A DNA stretch of 64,000 bases from Streptomyces coryli (GTDB taxonomy: Bacteria; Actinomycetota; Actinomycetes; Streptomycetales; Streptomycetaceae). The notes beneath the pieces were generated by a model. That model searched no databases. It had not been told where the DNA came from and saw nothing but the letters and a program-made list of their open reading frames with translations. Of the stretch, positions 43,394 to 52,864 are shown piece after piece (positions within the stretch are counted from its first letter, which is position 1; each line of letters begins with the position of its first letter). The stretch spans positions 1 to 64,000 of the forward strand of contig NZ_JAAKZV010000007.1 of the NCBI RefSeq assembly GCF_011044975.1, read 5' to 3'. The translations under genes were made by a program, and so were the position numbers.

Positions 43394-44068
43394 TCACGGC
43401 GCCCCTGACCGCTCACCGCGACCCGCCCGCCCGCGCCGCCTCCGCAGCCGCTCGTCCGCCGCCGCGAACACGAGCGCCGCCGCGATCCCGACCAGGTGCT
43501 CCTTCGCCGCCAGGTTCGGCTCCACGATCAGCTCCAGCAGCATCAGCCCCGGCACCAGCACGAGCAGCAGGCGCGACCGCCACCGCCAGGCCAGCACCAT
43601 CGCGATCCCGACCACCGCCGCCGAAGGGCCGGTGTCCCGCTCGTGCGCGACGGACGCCGCGAGACCGCCGGGCACGTCGGGGCCGAGCCATACGCCCAGC
43701 CGGGCGTAGAGCGTCCCGGCCAGCGTGGCGACCAGCGCCACGGCCAGCGTGCGCCACCCGCCCAGTGCGAGTCCGCCGAGACCGAACGCGACCAGGACCT
43801 GCAGCACCGCACCCCAGGACGGCAGATCAGGCGCGGGCACGAACATCGAGAGCGGGGTGCGCGCCAGCGCCGTGGGCAGCGGCAGCGACGGCCGTACCAC
43901 CGCCGCCCGCTCGATGAAGTCCGCGCCGGACTCGCTCTGCTGCCCGTACGAGAACATCAGCACCAGGGCCGCGCACACCGCCCCCAGCCACATGCCCCGC
44001 AGCCCGCCGCCGGTCCGCCACGCTTCGCGCAGCCCGCCGGCCAGCCGCCGCCACTCCTCGCGCAGCAC
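43394..44068 (-). CDS. Rhomboid-like membrane protein
   Basis: A 224-residue protein with about six helices. The order HERDTGPSAAVVG (Ser in a G-P-S-A turn) and NLAAKEHLVGIAAALV (His in a later helix) recalls the Ser-His dyad of rhomboid proteases, though the classic GxSG is not intact. Eleven bases downstream of lysX on the same strand, so probably translated with it. Called by pattern only; a non-catalytic member is equally possible. Confidence 0.55.
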   Translation of the reverse strand: MLREEWRRLAGGLREAWRTGGGLRGMWLGAVCAALVLMFSYGQQSESGADFIERAAVVRPSLPLPTALARTPLSMFVPAPDLPSWGAVLQVLVAFGLGGLALGGWRTLAVALVATLAGTLYARLGVWLGPDVPGGLAASVAHERDTGPSAAVVGIAMVLAWRWRSRLLLVLVPGLMLLELIVEPNLAAKEHLVGIAAALVFAAADERLRRRRGRAGRGERSGAP

Positions 44069-44079
44069 GCGCCCGGCCC

Positions 44080-47000
44080 TCAGCGCCGCCGCACCAGCGG
44101 GAACGGCAGCGTCTCCCGGATGGACAGACCGGTCAGGAACATCACGAGGCGGTCCACGCCGATACCCAGTCCGCCGGTGGGCGGCATCGCGTACTCGAGC
44201 GCGGTGAGGAAGTCCTCGTCCAGCTCCATCGCCTCCGGGTCGCCGCCGGCCGCGAGCAGCGACTGCTCGGTGAGTCGGCGGCGCTGGTCGACCGGGTCGG
44301 TGAGCTCGGAGTAGGCGGTGCCCAGCTCGGTGCCGAAGGCGACCAGGTCCCAGCGCTCGGCGAGGCGGTCGTCGGTGCGGTGCTTGCGGGTGAGCGGGGA
44401 GACGTCGGTGGGGAAGTCCTTGTAGAAGACCGGGAGTTGGGTGCGCTCCTCGACGAGGCGCTCGTACATCTCCAGGATCAGGTCGCCATGGCCCATCCGG
44501 TCCGTGTACGGCACCTGGGCGCGGTCGCACAGCGCCCGCAGCCGGGTGTCGGGGGTGCCGGGTTCGACTTCCTCGCCGAGCGCCTCGGAGATCGACCCGT
44601 AGACGGTCCTGACCGGCCACTCGCCCGCCAGATCGTGCTCGGTGACCTTGCCGTCCTCGTCCGTGCGCCGGGCGACAGGGCTGCCGTACGCGGCCGTCGC
44701 GGCGCCCTGGATGAGCTCGCGGGTGAGGTCGAGCATCACGTCGTAGTCGGCGAAGGCCTGGTAGGCCTCCAGCATGGTGAATTCGGGGTTGTGCTTGTAG
44801 GACGTGCCCTCGTTGCGGAAGGTCCGGCCCAGCTCGAAGACCTTCTCCATGCCGCCGACGCACAGCCGCTTCAGATACAGCTCCGGCGCGATGCGCAGAT
44901 ACAGGTCGAGGTCGTAGGCGTTGATGTGGGTGGTGAACGGGCGGGCGTTGGCGCCGCCGTGCACCTGCTGCAGCATCGGCGTCTCGACCTCGAGGTAGCC
45001 GCGGTCGAGGAGCCCCTGGCGCAGCGCCTGTACGGCCGTGCTGCGGGTGCGCACCACGTCGCGGGCGGCCGGGTTGACCGCCAGGTCGACGTAGCGGCGG
45101 CGCACCCGCGCCTCGGCGTCGGCGAGGCCGCGGCGCTTGTCGGGGAGCGGGTGCAGGCACTTGCCGGTCAGCCGCCAGGAGGTGACGAAGACGGACAGCT
45201 CGCCGCGGTCGGTGGTGCCGACCTCGCCGTCCGCCTCGATGTGGTCGCCGAGGTCGAGCCCGGCGAGCTGCGCCATGCCGTCCGCGCCGGCGCCGTCGCG
45301 GCTGAGCACCAGCTGCAGGTCGCCCGACCAGTCGCGCAGCGCCAGGAAGGCGATGCCGCCGTGGTCGCGGACCAGCAGCACCCGCCCGGCGACCCGCACC
45401 CGATCGCCGGTCCTGCTCCCCGCCGCCAGGCCGGGGTGGGCGCGGCGGATCTCGTCGAGCGTGTGGGTGCGCGAGGCCGTCACCGGATACGGGTCCACGC
45501 CCGCCGCCCGCAGCCGGGCCAGCTTGTCCAGGCGCACCCGGACCTGTTCCGGCGGCCGTACGGACGGGGCGCTGACGAGCGGGGCGATCCCGTGTGCCGC
45601 CGCCACCTCCTCCTCGCTCAGCGGCGGCAGTTCGCCGAGCGCGGCCGGCGGCCGCACGCCGGTGCGCGGGGCCTCGCGGCGCCACGGGAGGTCGACGAAG
45701 CCCTCCGCGATTCCGGCCGCCAGGCTGATCCGGCCGAGGGCGCCCGGTTCGCCGTAACAGAGGAAGCGCGGCAGCCAGCGCGGGCGGTACTTCACGTTCG
45801 ACCGGTAGAGCGCCTCCAGCTGCCACCACTTGGAGAAGAACAGCAGCAGATGCCGCCACAGCCGCAGCACGGGTCCGGCCCCGATGCGGGCGCCTTCCTC
45901 GAAGACGGAGCGGAAGACGGCGAAGTTGAGGGAGGCCCGCCGGATGCCGAGCTGCGGGCCCTGTTCGGCGAGCTGGGCGACCATGAACTCCATCACGCCG
46001 TTGGGCGAGGAGCGGTCGCGACGCATCACGTCGAGCGACACCCCGTCCCGTCCCCACGGCACGAAGGACAGCAGCGCGGCCGGGTTCCCCTCGGCCGTAC
46101 GGGCCTCGACCAGCAGGCACTCGCCGTCGGCGAAGTCGCCGAGGCGGCCGAGCGCCATGGAGAAGCCACGCTCCGTCTCGGTGTCGCGCCACGCGTCGGC
46201 GAGGCGGATGACCTCGTCCATCTCGGCGTCGGTCAGCTCGCGGTGGCGGCGGATGCGGACGGTCATGCCGGTGCGCGCCACCCGGCCGACGGCCTGCCGC
46301 ACGCCGCGCATCTCGCGGTCGTTCAGGCGGAAGTCGTCGAAGACCAGCACCGCCTCGTCGCCGAGCTGCAGCGCGCCGAGCCGGGCCCGGTTGTACGCGC
46401 GGGCGCCCGCCTCGCTCGCGCCCATCGCCGCCGGGGTCCAGGCGTACGAGCGGGCCACCGCCAGCCAGGCGTCGATCGCCGCGCCCCAGGCCTCGGGGTC
46501 GCCGACGGGGTCGCCGCCGGCCAGGCAGACGCCGGCCTCGACGCGATAGGTGACACAGGCCTTGCCGCTGGGCGCGAAAACGGCGTTTCTGTCGCGGCGG
46601 GTGGCGAAGTAGCCGAGTGAGTCGTCGGAGCCGTAACGGGCCAGCAGTGCGCGGATGCGCACCTCGTCCTCGGCGTCGAGCCCGGCGCGGGCGCGCTGCG
46701 AGCGGAACAGGGTGGCGGCGGCGGCGAGCAGCGCGAGGGCGCCGAACAGGCCGAGGAGGAAGTGCAGGATGCGGGCCGGCCGGCCGTCGAAGTTATGGGC
46801 GCCGGAGAGCCCGCCGAAGACCTCGTTCGCCGCCCAGCCGAGCCGCTGCCCGGCCGGCAGCCCGCCGGGGAAGACGGTGACGAGGCCCCACCCGGCGAGC
46901 ACGGCGAGGGCGAGCCCGCCGGCCAGCACCGCCAGCGCCCGCCAGAACGCACCGCGCCGCACCCGCGCGGCGAACTGCTCCCGGGCCAGCAGCAGCACCG

Positions 47001-47376
47001 CCAGCACGACCGCGGCGAGGAGGAAGGGGGCGAGCGCGTCGCCGACGTCGTGCTCGACGACGAGCACCAGCGCGGCGATGGCGAGCAGCACACCCCAGTA
47101 GCAGGCGAGCACCCACCAGGCGGCGCGCTTCCGTGCGGAGGTGGCCACGGCCAGCAGCATCAGGAAGGCGGCGTAGGCGAGATTGGGGGAGGCCGGAAAG
47201 ATCCAGTCATCGATGAAGTGCGTGACCGGCCGCAGCAACCGCCGCAACGGCCCGATCAGCGCGGTCACGGCGCAATACAGCCCAAGCGTCCCGAGCGCGC
47301 CCCCCGCCCACCGCGGCACGCGGTCGGCGAGCCGGGCCGGGCGGGACGCGGCGGGGGTGCCGTGCGTCGCGCTCAT
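44080..47376 (-). CDS. lysX: Bifunctional LysX (lysyl-tRNA synthetase / phosphatidylglycerol lysyltransferase)
   Basis: A 1098-residue fusion. The first ~230 residues are membrane helices, followed by an MprF-type DUF2156 lysyltransferase domain (VARSYAWTPAAMGASEAGAR; GVSLDVMRRDRSSPNGVMEF), an OB-fold anticodon-like domain (about 620-740) and a class II LysRS catalytic core (YLEVETPMLQQVHGGANARP; motif 2 FRNEGTSYKHNPEF; motif 3 GLGIGVDRLVMF). It charges tRNA with lysine and transfers it to phosphatidylglycerol, giving cationic lipid and resistance to cationic peptides. The separate housekeeping LysRS must lie elsewhere. Confidence 0.93.
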   Translation of the reverse strand: MSATHGTPAASRPARLADRVPRWAGGALGTLGLYCAVTALIGPLRRLLRPVTHFIDDWIFPASPNLAYAAFLMLLAVATSARKRAAWWVLACYWGVLLAIAALVLVVEHDVGDALAPFLLAAVVLAVLLLAREQFAARVRRGAFWRALAVLAGGLALAVLAGWGLVTVFPGGLPAGQRLGWAANEVFGGLSGAHNFDGRPARILHFLLGLFGALALLAAAATLFRSQRARAGLDAEDEVRIRALLARYGSDDSLGYFATRRDRNAVFAPSGKACVTYRVEAGVCLAGGDPVGDPEAWGAAIDAWLAVARSYAWTPAAMGASEAGARAYNRARLGALQLGDEAVLVFDDFRLNDREMRGVRQAVGRVARTGMTVRIRRHRELTDAEMDEVIRLADAWRDTETERGFSMALGRLGDFADGECLLVEARTAEGNPAALLSFVPWGRDGVSLDVMRRDRSSPNGVMEFMVAQLAEQGPQLGIRRASLNFAVFRSVFEEGARIGAGPVLRLWRHLLLFFSKWWQLEALYRSNVKYRPRWLPRFLCYGEPGALGRISLAAGIAEGFVDLPWRREAPRTGVRPPAALGELPPLSEEEVAAAHGIAPLVSAPSVRPPEQVRVRLDKLARLRAAGVDPYPVTASRTHTLDEIRRAHPGLAAGSRTGDRVRVAGRVLLVRDHGGIAFLALRDWSGDLQLVLSRDGAGADGMAQLAGLDLGDHIEADGEVGTTDRGELSVFVTSWRLTGKCLHPLPDKRRGLADAEARVRRRYVDLAVNPAARDVVRTRSTAVQALRQGLLDRGYLEVETPMLQQVHGGANARPFTTHINAYDLDLYLRIAPELYLKRLCVGGMEKVFELGRTFRNEGTSYKHNPEFTMLEAYQAFADYDVMLDLTRELIQGAATAAYGSPVARRTDEDGKVTEHDLAGEWPVRTVYGSISEALGEEVEPGTPDTRLRALCDRAQVPYTDRMGHGDLILEMYERLVEERTQLPVFYKDFPTDVSPLTRKHRTDDRLAERWDLVAFGTELGTAYSELTDPVDQRRRLTEQSLLAAGGDPEAMELDEDFLTALEYAMPPTGGLGIGVDRLVMFLTGLSIRETLPFPLVRRR

Positions 47377-47390
47377 GGCTGCTCCGGGCG

Positions 47391-47416
47391 GATTTGCGTA
47401 CAGGTTGGGGCAAATC
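47391..47416. promoter_or_regulatory. GATTTGC inverted repeat upstream of lysX
   Basis: GATTTGC (47391-47397) and GCAAATC (47410-47416) form a 7-bp inverted repeat starting 15 bases before the lysX start. Possible regulator site in the short promoter region. Confidence 0.4.
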
Positions 47417-47455
47417 TACCCAGGCGGGCGACGGGGCGCGATCCGAGTGCCGCGC

Positions 47456-48376
47456 TCACAGCACGAGATCGGCGGCCACTGGCAGGTGGTCGCTGGCGGC
47501 CTGGGCGGTGGTGAGGAGGTGGGTGGCGGTGGTGCGGACTGTTGGGCTGGTGAGGATCCAGTCGATGCGGTCGCCGTCCGGGGTCAGGGGGCGCCAGCCG
47601 TGGTACGTGCCGTACAGGGTGCCGCGGCTTTCTGCGGTGTCCCAGGTGTCGGTGAGGCCCGCGCTGCGGAGGAGGGTTTCGTAGGCCGGGTTGGCGTGGG
47701 CCGCGGCGTTGAAGTCGCCGGTCACGATGCAGGGGAGTTGTGGGCGGAACTGGCGGAGGCGGCGGGCGATCAGGGCGGCGGAGCGTTCGCGGGAGGGCTG
47801 GCTTATGTGGTCCAGGTGGGTGTTGACCGCGTAGAAGCGGCGGCCCGTGATGCGGTCGGCGAAGCGGACCCAGGTGACCATGCGGATGTTGTCGTTGCCC
47901 CAGGTGTTCGACGCGATGCGGTCCGGGGTGTCGGAGAGCCAGTAGTGGCCGTAGTCGCGCGGGTCGAGGCGGCGGGTGTCGTAGAAGACCGCCATGTACT
48001 CGCCGCGGCTGCCGCCCTCGGAGCCGGTGCCGATCCAGTCGTAGCAGGGGCCGAGGTCGGTCTGTATGTCGCGGAGCTGGTGGAACTTGCCCTCCTGGGT
48101 GCCTATCAGGTGCGGGGCGTGGGTGCAGAGCAGCGCGGACAGGAGGGGGCGGCGCTCGGCCCAGGAGTGGGGTATCTCGTCGGAGGCGTAGCGGACGTTG
48201 AAGCTGAGGGTGCGGAGCGCCGGGCCGGTGGCGAGGGGCGGGGCGCCGCCCGCGGGCACCCGGGCGGCGGCCTGTGCGAGGGAGGCGGCGGGGCCGAGGT
48301 GCGGGGCGAGGGCGCCGGCGGCGGCAGCGCCCAGCAGCCGGCGGCGGGTGACCAGCGGGGCGGACCGTTCGGCCAT
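47456..48376 (-). CDS. Tat-exported EEP-family phosphatase/nuclease
   Basis: A 306-residue secreted protein with a Tat-like signal (VTRRRLLGAAAAGALAP). EEP core: LSFNVRYASDE, GTQEGKFHQL, VNTHLDHISQPSRE, VTGDFNAAAH and the final ASDHLPVAADL. Secreted EEP proteins of this type act on DNA, nucleotides or phospholipids; the target is not predictable. The second EEP gene at 1362-2162 lacks a signal. Confidence 0.88.
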   Translation of the reverse strand: MAERSAPLVTRRRLLGAAAAGALAPHLGPAASLAQAAARVPAGGAPPLATGPALRTLSFNVRYASDEIPHSWAERRPLLSALLCTHAPHLIGTQEGKFHQLRDIQTDLGPCYDWIGTGSEGGSRGEYMAVFYDTRRLDPRDYGHYWLSDTPDRIASNTWGNDNIRMVTWVRFADRITGRRFYAVNTHLDHISQPSRERSAALIARRLRQFRPQLPCIVTGDFNAAAHANPAYETLLRSAGLTDTWDTAESRGTLYGTYHGWRPLTPDGDRIDWILTSPTVRTTATHLLTTAQAASDHLPVAADLVL

Positions 48377-48488
48377 GGTGGGCGGCTCCGGAAGGCGGGC
48401 GGACTCTGCCCGGTCACGCTATGGCGGCACCGGTGGCCGCGCGCGCCGGACGCGGCGGCCGGGGGACGTAGGACTCGGGACCCGGGAT

Positions 48489-49325
48489 TCAGCCGTTGCG
48501 CCGCGGGCCGTGGGCGGTCAGCCATTGTTCGGCGTACGCGACGGCCGGCTCGAGGTCGAAGAGGCGGGTGGTGGCCGCGCCGACCGTCCCGCGCCGTACC
48601 GGGTGGTCGCGTTCGAAGTCGGCGCCGAGCAGCTCGAAGCAGTCGCTGTCCGCGACGGTGTCCCGGACGGTGAGCCAGCGGCGGCCCTGCGGTGTCGTCA
48701 CCGCGAAGGACACGTCCTCGGCCGCGGGGTCGGGGACCCGGTATTCGGCCAGGTGGAAACAGGTGCAGGTGCCGAAGCCCGCGCCCAGGAGCAGCACCCG
48801 CGCGCCGGCCGCTTCCAGCCGCGCCAGCGGGCTGTGCTCGCCGAAGCGGCAGTCCAGCGCGTGCCCGCGGGTGATCTCGCCGGCCCGCGGGCCGATCGCG
48901 GCGAACGACGTCTGCGGGTGGTCGCTGCGCACCGCGCCGGGCCAGGTCCGTACGGTCTCCGGGATCACCCCGATCCCGGTGGTGGGGGTGATGAGCGGGT
49001 CGTACGCGGGCATGGCCGCCCGGATGACCGGCCACCACTCCGCCACGACCGGGGGGTTGGACCAGTCCGCGGGGTCGGAGTTCTCGCCCGTGAGCGCCGG
49101 CACCACCAGCGTCCCGCCGCTGCCGAGCACCGCCAGCAGCGCCTGGACCACCGCCACCGGGCCGCCCGCGACCCAGCCGAGCGCGCTGAGCGACGAGTGC
49201 ACCAGCAGCGTCTCGCCGGATTGGACGCCGAGGGCTTCCAGGTCGGCGGTGATCGTCTCGCGGGTGCAGAGCGGGCCGGCGGGTGCGGCGGGGCCGGCGG
49301 GGGCGGCGGAAGATGGTGTGGTCAT
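48489..49325 (-). CDS. AAC(3)-family aminoglycoside N-acetyltransferase, second copy
   Basis: A 278-residue AAC(3) homologue with the classic HSSLSALGWVAGGP motif (about residues 43-56), ENSDPADWSNPPVVAEWWP, HPQTSFAAIGP and GVIPETVR. It is nearer to known AAC(3) than the first copy at 554-1393 (HTRLSALGYVAGGP). The Pro/Ala-rich first ~18 residues are low complexity. It is divergent in position from the EEP gene by 112 bases with no recognised element in between. Substrate uncertain. Confidence 0.87.
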   Translation of the reverse strand: MTTPSSAAPAGPAAPAGPLCTRETITADLEALGVQSGETLLVHSSLSALGWVAGGPVAVVQALLAVLGSGGTLVVPALTGENSDPADWSNPPVVAEWWPVIRAAMPAYDPLITPTTGIGVIPETVRTWPGAVRSDHPQTSFAAIGPRAGEITRGHALDCRFGEHSPLARLEAAGARVLLLGAGFGTCTCFHLAEYRVPDPAAEDVSFAVTTPQGRRWLTVRDTVADSDCFELLGADFERDHPVRRGTVGAATTRLFDLEPAVAYAEQWLTAHGPRRNG

Positions 49326-49350
49326 GATCAGAGGTTAGGCCCGCGGGAGT

Positions 49351-52300
49351 TCAGTCGGCCGCCAGATCCCAGTCGAGTTCCCAGAGCCGGATGCCGTCGT
49401 CGCCCGCCGAGATGAGGTTGCGCTGGTCGGCGGTGAGCTCGAGGTGCCTGATGCGTTCCTGGTGGCCTTCGAGAGTGTGCAGGCAGCGTCCGTCGGCGAC
49501 GTCCCACATCCGTACGGTCCGGTCGTGGCCGGCCGAGAACGCGAACCGGGCGTCGGGAGTGAACCGCACGGCGGAGATCCAGCCCTCGTGCCCTTCGAAG
49601 ACGCGCAGGCAGCGCTTCGTTCCGGCGTCCCACAGCCGGATCCGGTCGTCGTCCACGCACGTGGACATGGCCAGGCGGCCGTCGGCGCTGAGGCACGTCG
49701 ACAGGATCGGCTCGCGGGGCCCGGACCAGGTCCGCAGGCACGTACCGGCGCCGAGGTCCCACAGGCGCACCACGCCTCTGGTGTCGCCGACCGCGGCGAG
49801 CCGTCCGTCGGCGGAGAGGGAGATCTCGTCGATCGCGCCGCGCTGCTCGGCCGGGGTGTGCACGCAGCGGTCGGCGTCCAGATCCCACCGCCGGATGACG
49901 CCGTCCACGCTCCCGAACAGGACGTGCCTGGCGTCGCCGATGAGCAGGACGGTGCGCATCATCTCCGGGTCCGGAACCACCTGGTGACGCTCGCCGCTGT
50001 CCAGCCGCCATCGGGTGATCGCGCGCGGTTTGGTGCCGTAGCACAGGGCATGCCGGCCGTCGTCGCTCAGCGCCACCTCGCCGACCCGGCCCTGGTGGTC
50101 GTCGAGCACCTGCGTGCACTCGCCGCGGTCCAGGTCCCAGATCCGGATGGTGCCGTCGCCCTGGCCGCTGATGGCGAGCCGGGCGTGGGCGGCGGTGCCG
50201 ATCGCGGTGATGGCGCCGTAGGAGAGCGGGCCGGCGTCCAGCGGCCGCGACCAGGCCGCGCGCAGTCCCACGCGGCGTACCGTGCGGCCGAGTTCGTGCC
50301 AGGCGGCCAGGACTTGGGGCGCGCGTTCGTAGCCGGGGATCGCCCGCGCGCGGGTGAGCAGGTCGAGGGCGGGCCGGCTGCGGCCGTCCGACAGCGCCTG
50401 GCGGGCTTCGGCGAGGAGTTCCTCGGCCTGGCCGCCGAGCCGGCTCACCTCCGCGTATTCGCGTGGCTTGATCACGAGAGGCTCGGCGGCATAGCCGGCG
50501 TCGGGCAGCCGCCAGTGGTGCATGGGCAGTTCGGGGTGCCCGCCGACGGAGACGCCGAACCGGCCGTCGTGGTCCGGGAATCCGACATGATGCATGCCGT
50601 ACTCATCGGTGGTGAAGGTGCGCAGGCACCGGCCGCTGTCCAGCTCCCAGATCCGGATGGTGTGGTCGCCGGTGGTGCCCGAGAGCAGCCGGCGTCCATC
50701 GCCGCTCAGCGCCACATGGCTGGCCGCGGCGGTCTGGCCCGTCAGCGTACGGACCAGCCGGCCGCTCGCCACCTCCCACACTTGGATCACACAGTCCCGG
50801 ACGGCGATCGCGGCGAGCCGGCCGTCGGGACTGAAACACATCGCATGCGCCGGTGAGTCGGCGGCCAGTACCTGGCACCCGCCATCGGTCATGCTCCACA
50901 GCCGCGCGCCATTCTCCTCGGCGGTGAGCACGTGCCGGCCGTCGGCGCTCACCTCGTACAGCGAGTCGTCCAGCGCGCCGTCGAACGCGGGCCCGAGCGA
51001 CCACCGGTAGGCGCCGGTGCGCGGCTCCCAGACCTGGACGCGGCCGTCCGCGCCCTTCCACACGCCGATGCGCCCGTCGGCGCTCAGCCTGACCGGGCAC
51101 CCCGTCAGGTGGGCGACGCCGGGGATGAGGCCGGCGCGCGTGCCCGCCCGGAGATCCCAGAACTGCACCGTGCCGTCGCGGCTCATGGACAGGGCGTACG
51201 ACCCGTCCGGGGTGAGATCGACGCCGAGCACCTGCGTGCGGTGGCCCTTGACGGCCTGCAGCTGTTCGCCGGTGGCCGTGTCCCACAGCCGGAGCACGCC
51301 GTCCCAGTGGCCGCTCAGTGCGAGCCGCGCGTCGGAGGAGAAGTGGATCGGGAGGTAGCCCATCACCTCGTGCCGGGCGAGGAGTTCGACGGGGGCGAAC
51401 GGGACGGCGAACGGCTCGCGCACGACACGGGTCCCGGTGCGGCGGGCATCGGCCACGCTCCCGGAGGCCGCGACCCGCAGCGCCGCCTGCACGTCGTCGT
51501 CGTTGCTGTCGTCGCTGGTGTCGTCGGGACGCTCGCGGGCGACGTCGTCGAGGAGGCGGCGGGCCGCTTCGAGATCGCCGCGTTCGAGATGGATACGGGC
51601 CAGGTGCAGGCGTATCTGCCAGGAGGTGGCGGGCTCTTGAGGGATCGCCTCCAGCTGGGCGACGAGTTCCACGTCGGTGATCGCGCCGGTCCGCCAGCGC
51701 AGCAGGCCGCCGTTGTACGCGGCGCCGAGGTGGTGCGGATCGACGGCGAGCGCCTCGGCGAAGGCCTGCCCGGCGTCGGCGGTCCGGTCCAGGTCCAGGA
51801 GGGAGAGGCCGCGGTTGTTGAGCTCGTCGGCGCGGAGATCGGCCTCCCGCGGCGTGGGGCGCGGATACGCCGAGCCGGTCGCCTGCTCGTAGATGCCGGT
51901 CAGCACGTCCGCGATGTCCGCCATCGAGGGCGGCCGGTCGGCCGGGTCCTGGCGCAGGCATCGCCGGAGGAGGTTGCCGGCCTCCGGCGGCGGCGCGACC
52001 GGATTCCCGGGGTCGGCGAGGTAGTCGTCCAACGCCATACCGGCGACCGACCCGGCCGACCAGTGCACGCCGCCGGTGAACATCTCCAGCACCGAGACCG
52101 CGAAGCTGTAGACGTCGCTGCGCCGCCCGACGGGCCGGCCCGCGAGCTGCTCCGGCGAGGCGTAGGCGACCGTCATGCCGCCCGTCGGCACCAGAATGCT
52201 GGCATCCGGCGCCGTTTCGAGGGTCGTTGGGGCGACGACGGCTTTGGAGCGGGCGAGGCCGAAGTCGGTGATCTTGGCGGCACCCGCGCCGTCGAGCAGC

Positions 52301-52767
52301 ACGTTGGCCGGCTTCACGTCCTGGTGCACCAGGTCCCGGCGGTGGGCGTGCTCGAGCCCGCGGGCCAACTGCACCGCCGTGTCGAGGACGCGGGCGAGAG
52401 CCTGCGCGGGGCCCCCGGCGTAGAGCCGCCCGTCGCCGATCCACTCCGCGAGGCTGCCGCCGTCGACGTACTCGGCGAACACCCGGGGGACGCCGTCCAG
52501 CACGCGCACGTAATGGCAGGCGCAGACATTCGGATGCAGCCCGAGCGACACCCACGCCTCGGCCTCCCTGACGAACAGCTCCTGATCGCCGGGGCGTTGG
52601 AAGAGCTCCGGCCGCGAGCTCTTCACCGCCATGTCGATGCCCCAGGCGAGGTGCCGGACCCGGTGCACGACGCCCATCCCGCCCCGGCCGAGCTCGCCGA
52701 TCACCCGGTAGCGGCCGTCGACGGTCTCGCCGGCCGACCAGATGGCGGACGAAGTAGGTGCCTTCAC
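49351..52767 (-). CDS. Ser/Thr protein kinase with WD40 propellers
   Basis: An 1138-residue soluble protein. Kinase domain about 20-290: Gly loop GELGRGGMG, K49 (AVKSS), catalytic loop HQDVKPAN (148-155) and DFG 168-170; the HRD Arg is Gln, so it is a non-RD kinase that may not need activation-loop phosphorylation. Residues ~310-430 look like TPR-type helices (AGQAFAEALAVDPHHLGAAY), and from ~480 to the end there are at least ten WD40 blades in two blocks (LRLWDTATGE, VQFWDLRAGT, IRIWELDSG, IRIWDLDRGE, VRLWDLGAG, VRMWDVADG). No transmembrane helix. The propellers probably recruit substrates. Confidence 0.9.
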   Translation of the reverse strand: MKAPTSSAIWSAGETVDGRYRVIGELGRGGMGVVHRVRHLAWGIDMAVKSSRPELFQRPGDQELFVREAEAWVSLGLHPNVCACHYVRVLDGVPRVFAEYVDGGSLAEWIGDGRLYAGGPAQALARVLDTAVQLARGLEHAHRRDLVHQDVKPANVLLDGAGAAKITDFGLARSKAVVAPTTLETAPDASILVPTGGMTVAYASPEQLAGRPVGRRSDVYSFAVSVLEMFTGGVHWSAGSVAGMALDDYLADPGNPVAPPPEAGNLLRRCLRQDPADRPPSMADIADVLTGIYEQATGSAYPRPTPREADLRADELNNRGLSLLDLDRTADAGQAFAEALAVDPHHLGAAYNGGLLRWRTGAITDVELVAQLEAIPQEPATSWQIRLHLARIHLERGDLEAARRLLDDVARERPDDTSDDSNDDDVQAALRVAASGSVADARRTGTRVVREPFAVPFAPVELLARHEVMGYLPIHFSSDARLALSGHWDGVLRLWDTATGEQLQAVKGHRTQVLGVDLTPDGSYALSMSRDGTVQFWDLRAGTRAGLIPGVAHLTGCPVRLSADGRIGVWKGADGRVQVWEPRTGAYRWSLGPAFDGALDDSLYEVSADGRHVLTAEENGARLWSMTDGGCQVLAADSPAHAMCFSPDGRLAAIAVRDCVIQVWEVASGRLVRTLTGQTAAASHVALSGDGRRLLSGTTGDHTIRIWELDSGRCLRTFTTDEYGMHHVGFPDHDGRFGVSVGGHPELPMHHWRLPDAGYAAEPLVIKPREYAEVSRLGGQAEELLAEARQALSDGRSRPALDLLTRARAIPGYERAPQVLAAWHELGRTVRRVGLRAAWSRPLDAGPLSYGAITAIGTAAHARLAISGQGDGTIRIWDLDRGECTQVLDDHQGRVGEVALSDDGRHALCYGTKPRAITRWRLDSGERHQVVPDPEMMRTVLLIGDARHVLFGSVDGVIRRWDLDADRCVHTPAEQRGAIDEISLSADGRLAAVGDTRGVVRLWDLGAGTCLRTWSGPREPILSTCLSADGRLAMSTCVDDDRIRLWDAGTKRCLRVFEGHEGWISAVRFTPDARFAFSAGHDRTVRMWDVADGRCLHTLEGHQERIRHLELTADQRNLISAGDDGIRLWELDWDLAAD

Positions 52768-52815
52768 TGCTCTTCCCCCTGCTGGTGACGACTGGCGCCG
52801 GAGCCGGTTGGTGAC

Positions 52816-52842
52816 GGTAACTTACCGATGGGTACGTCACCG
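52816..52842. promoter_or_regulatory. Dyad-symmetric operator-like region before AGPS-like gene
   Basis: GGTAACTTACC (52816-52826) is a perfect palindrome with central C. It overlaps TACC-GATG-GGTA, and a GGTGACG/CGTCACC pair flanks both. Nested dyads of this type are typical of TetR-class operators, but no such regulator lies next to it. It is between the divergent kinase and oxidase genes. Confidence 0.6.
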
Positions 52843-52864
52843 GACTCCGTTGGGAGCAACAATC

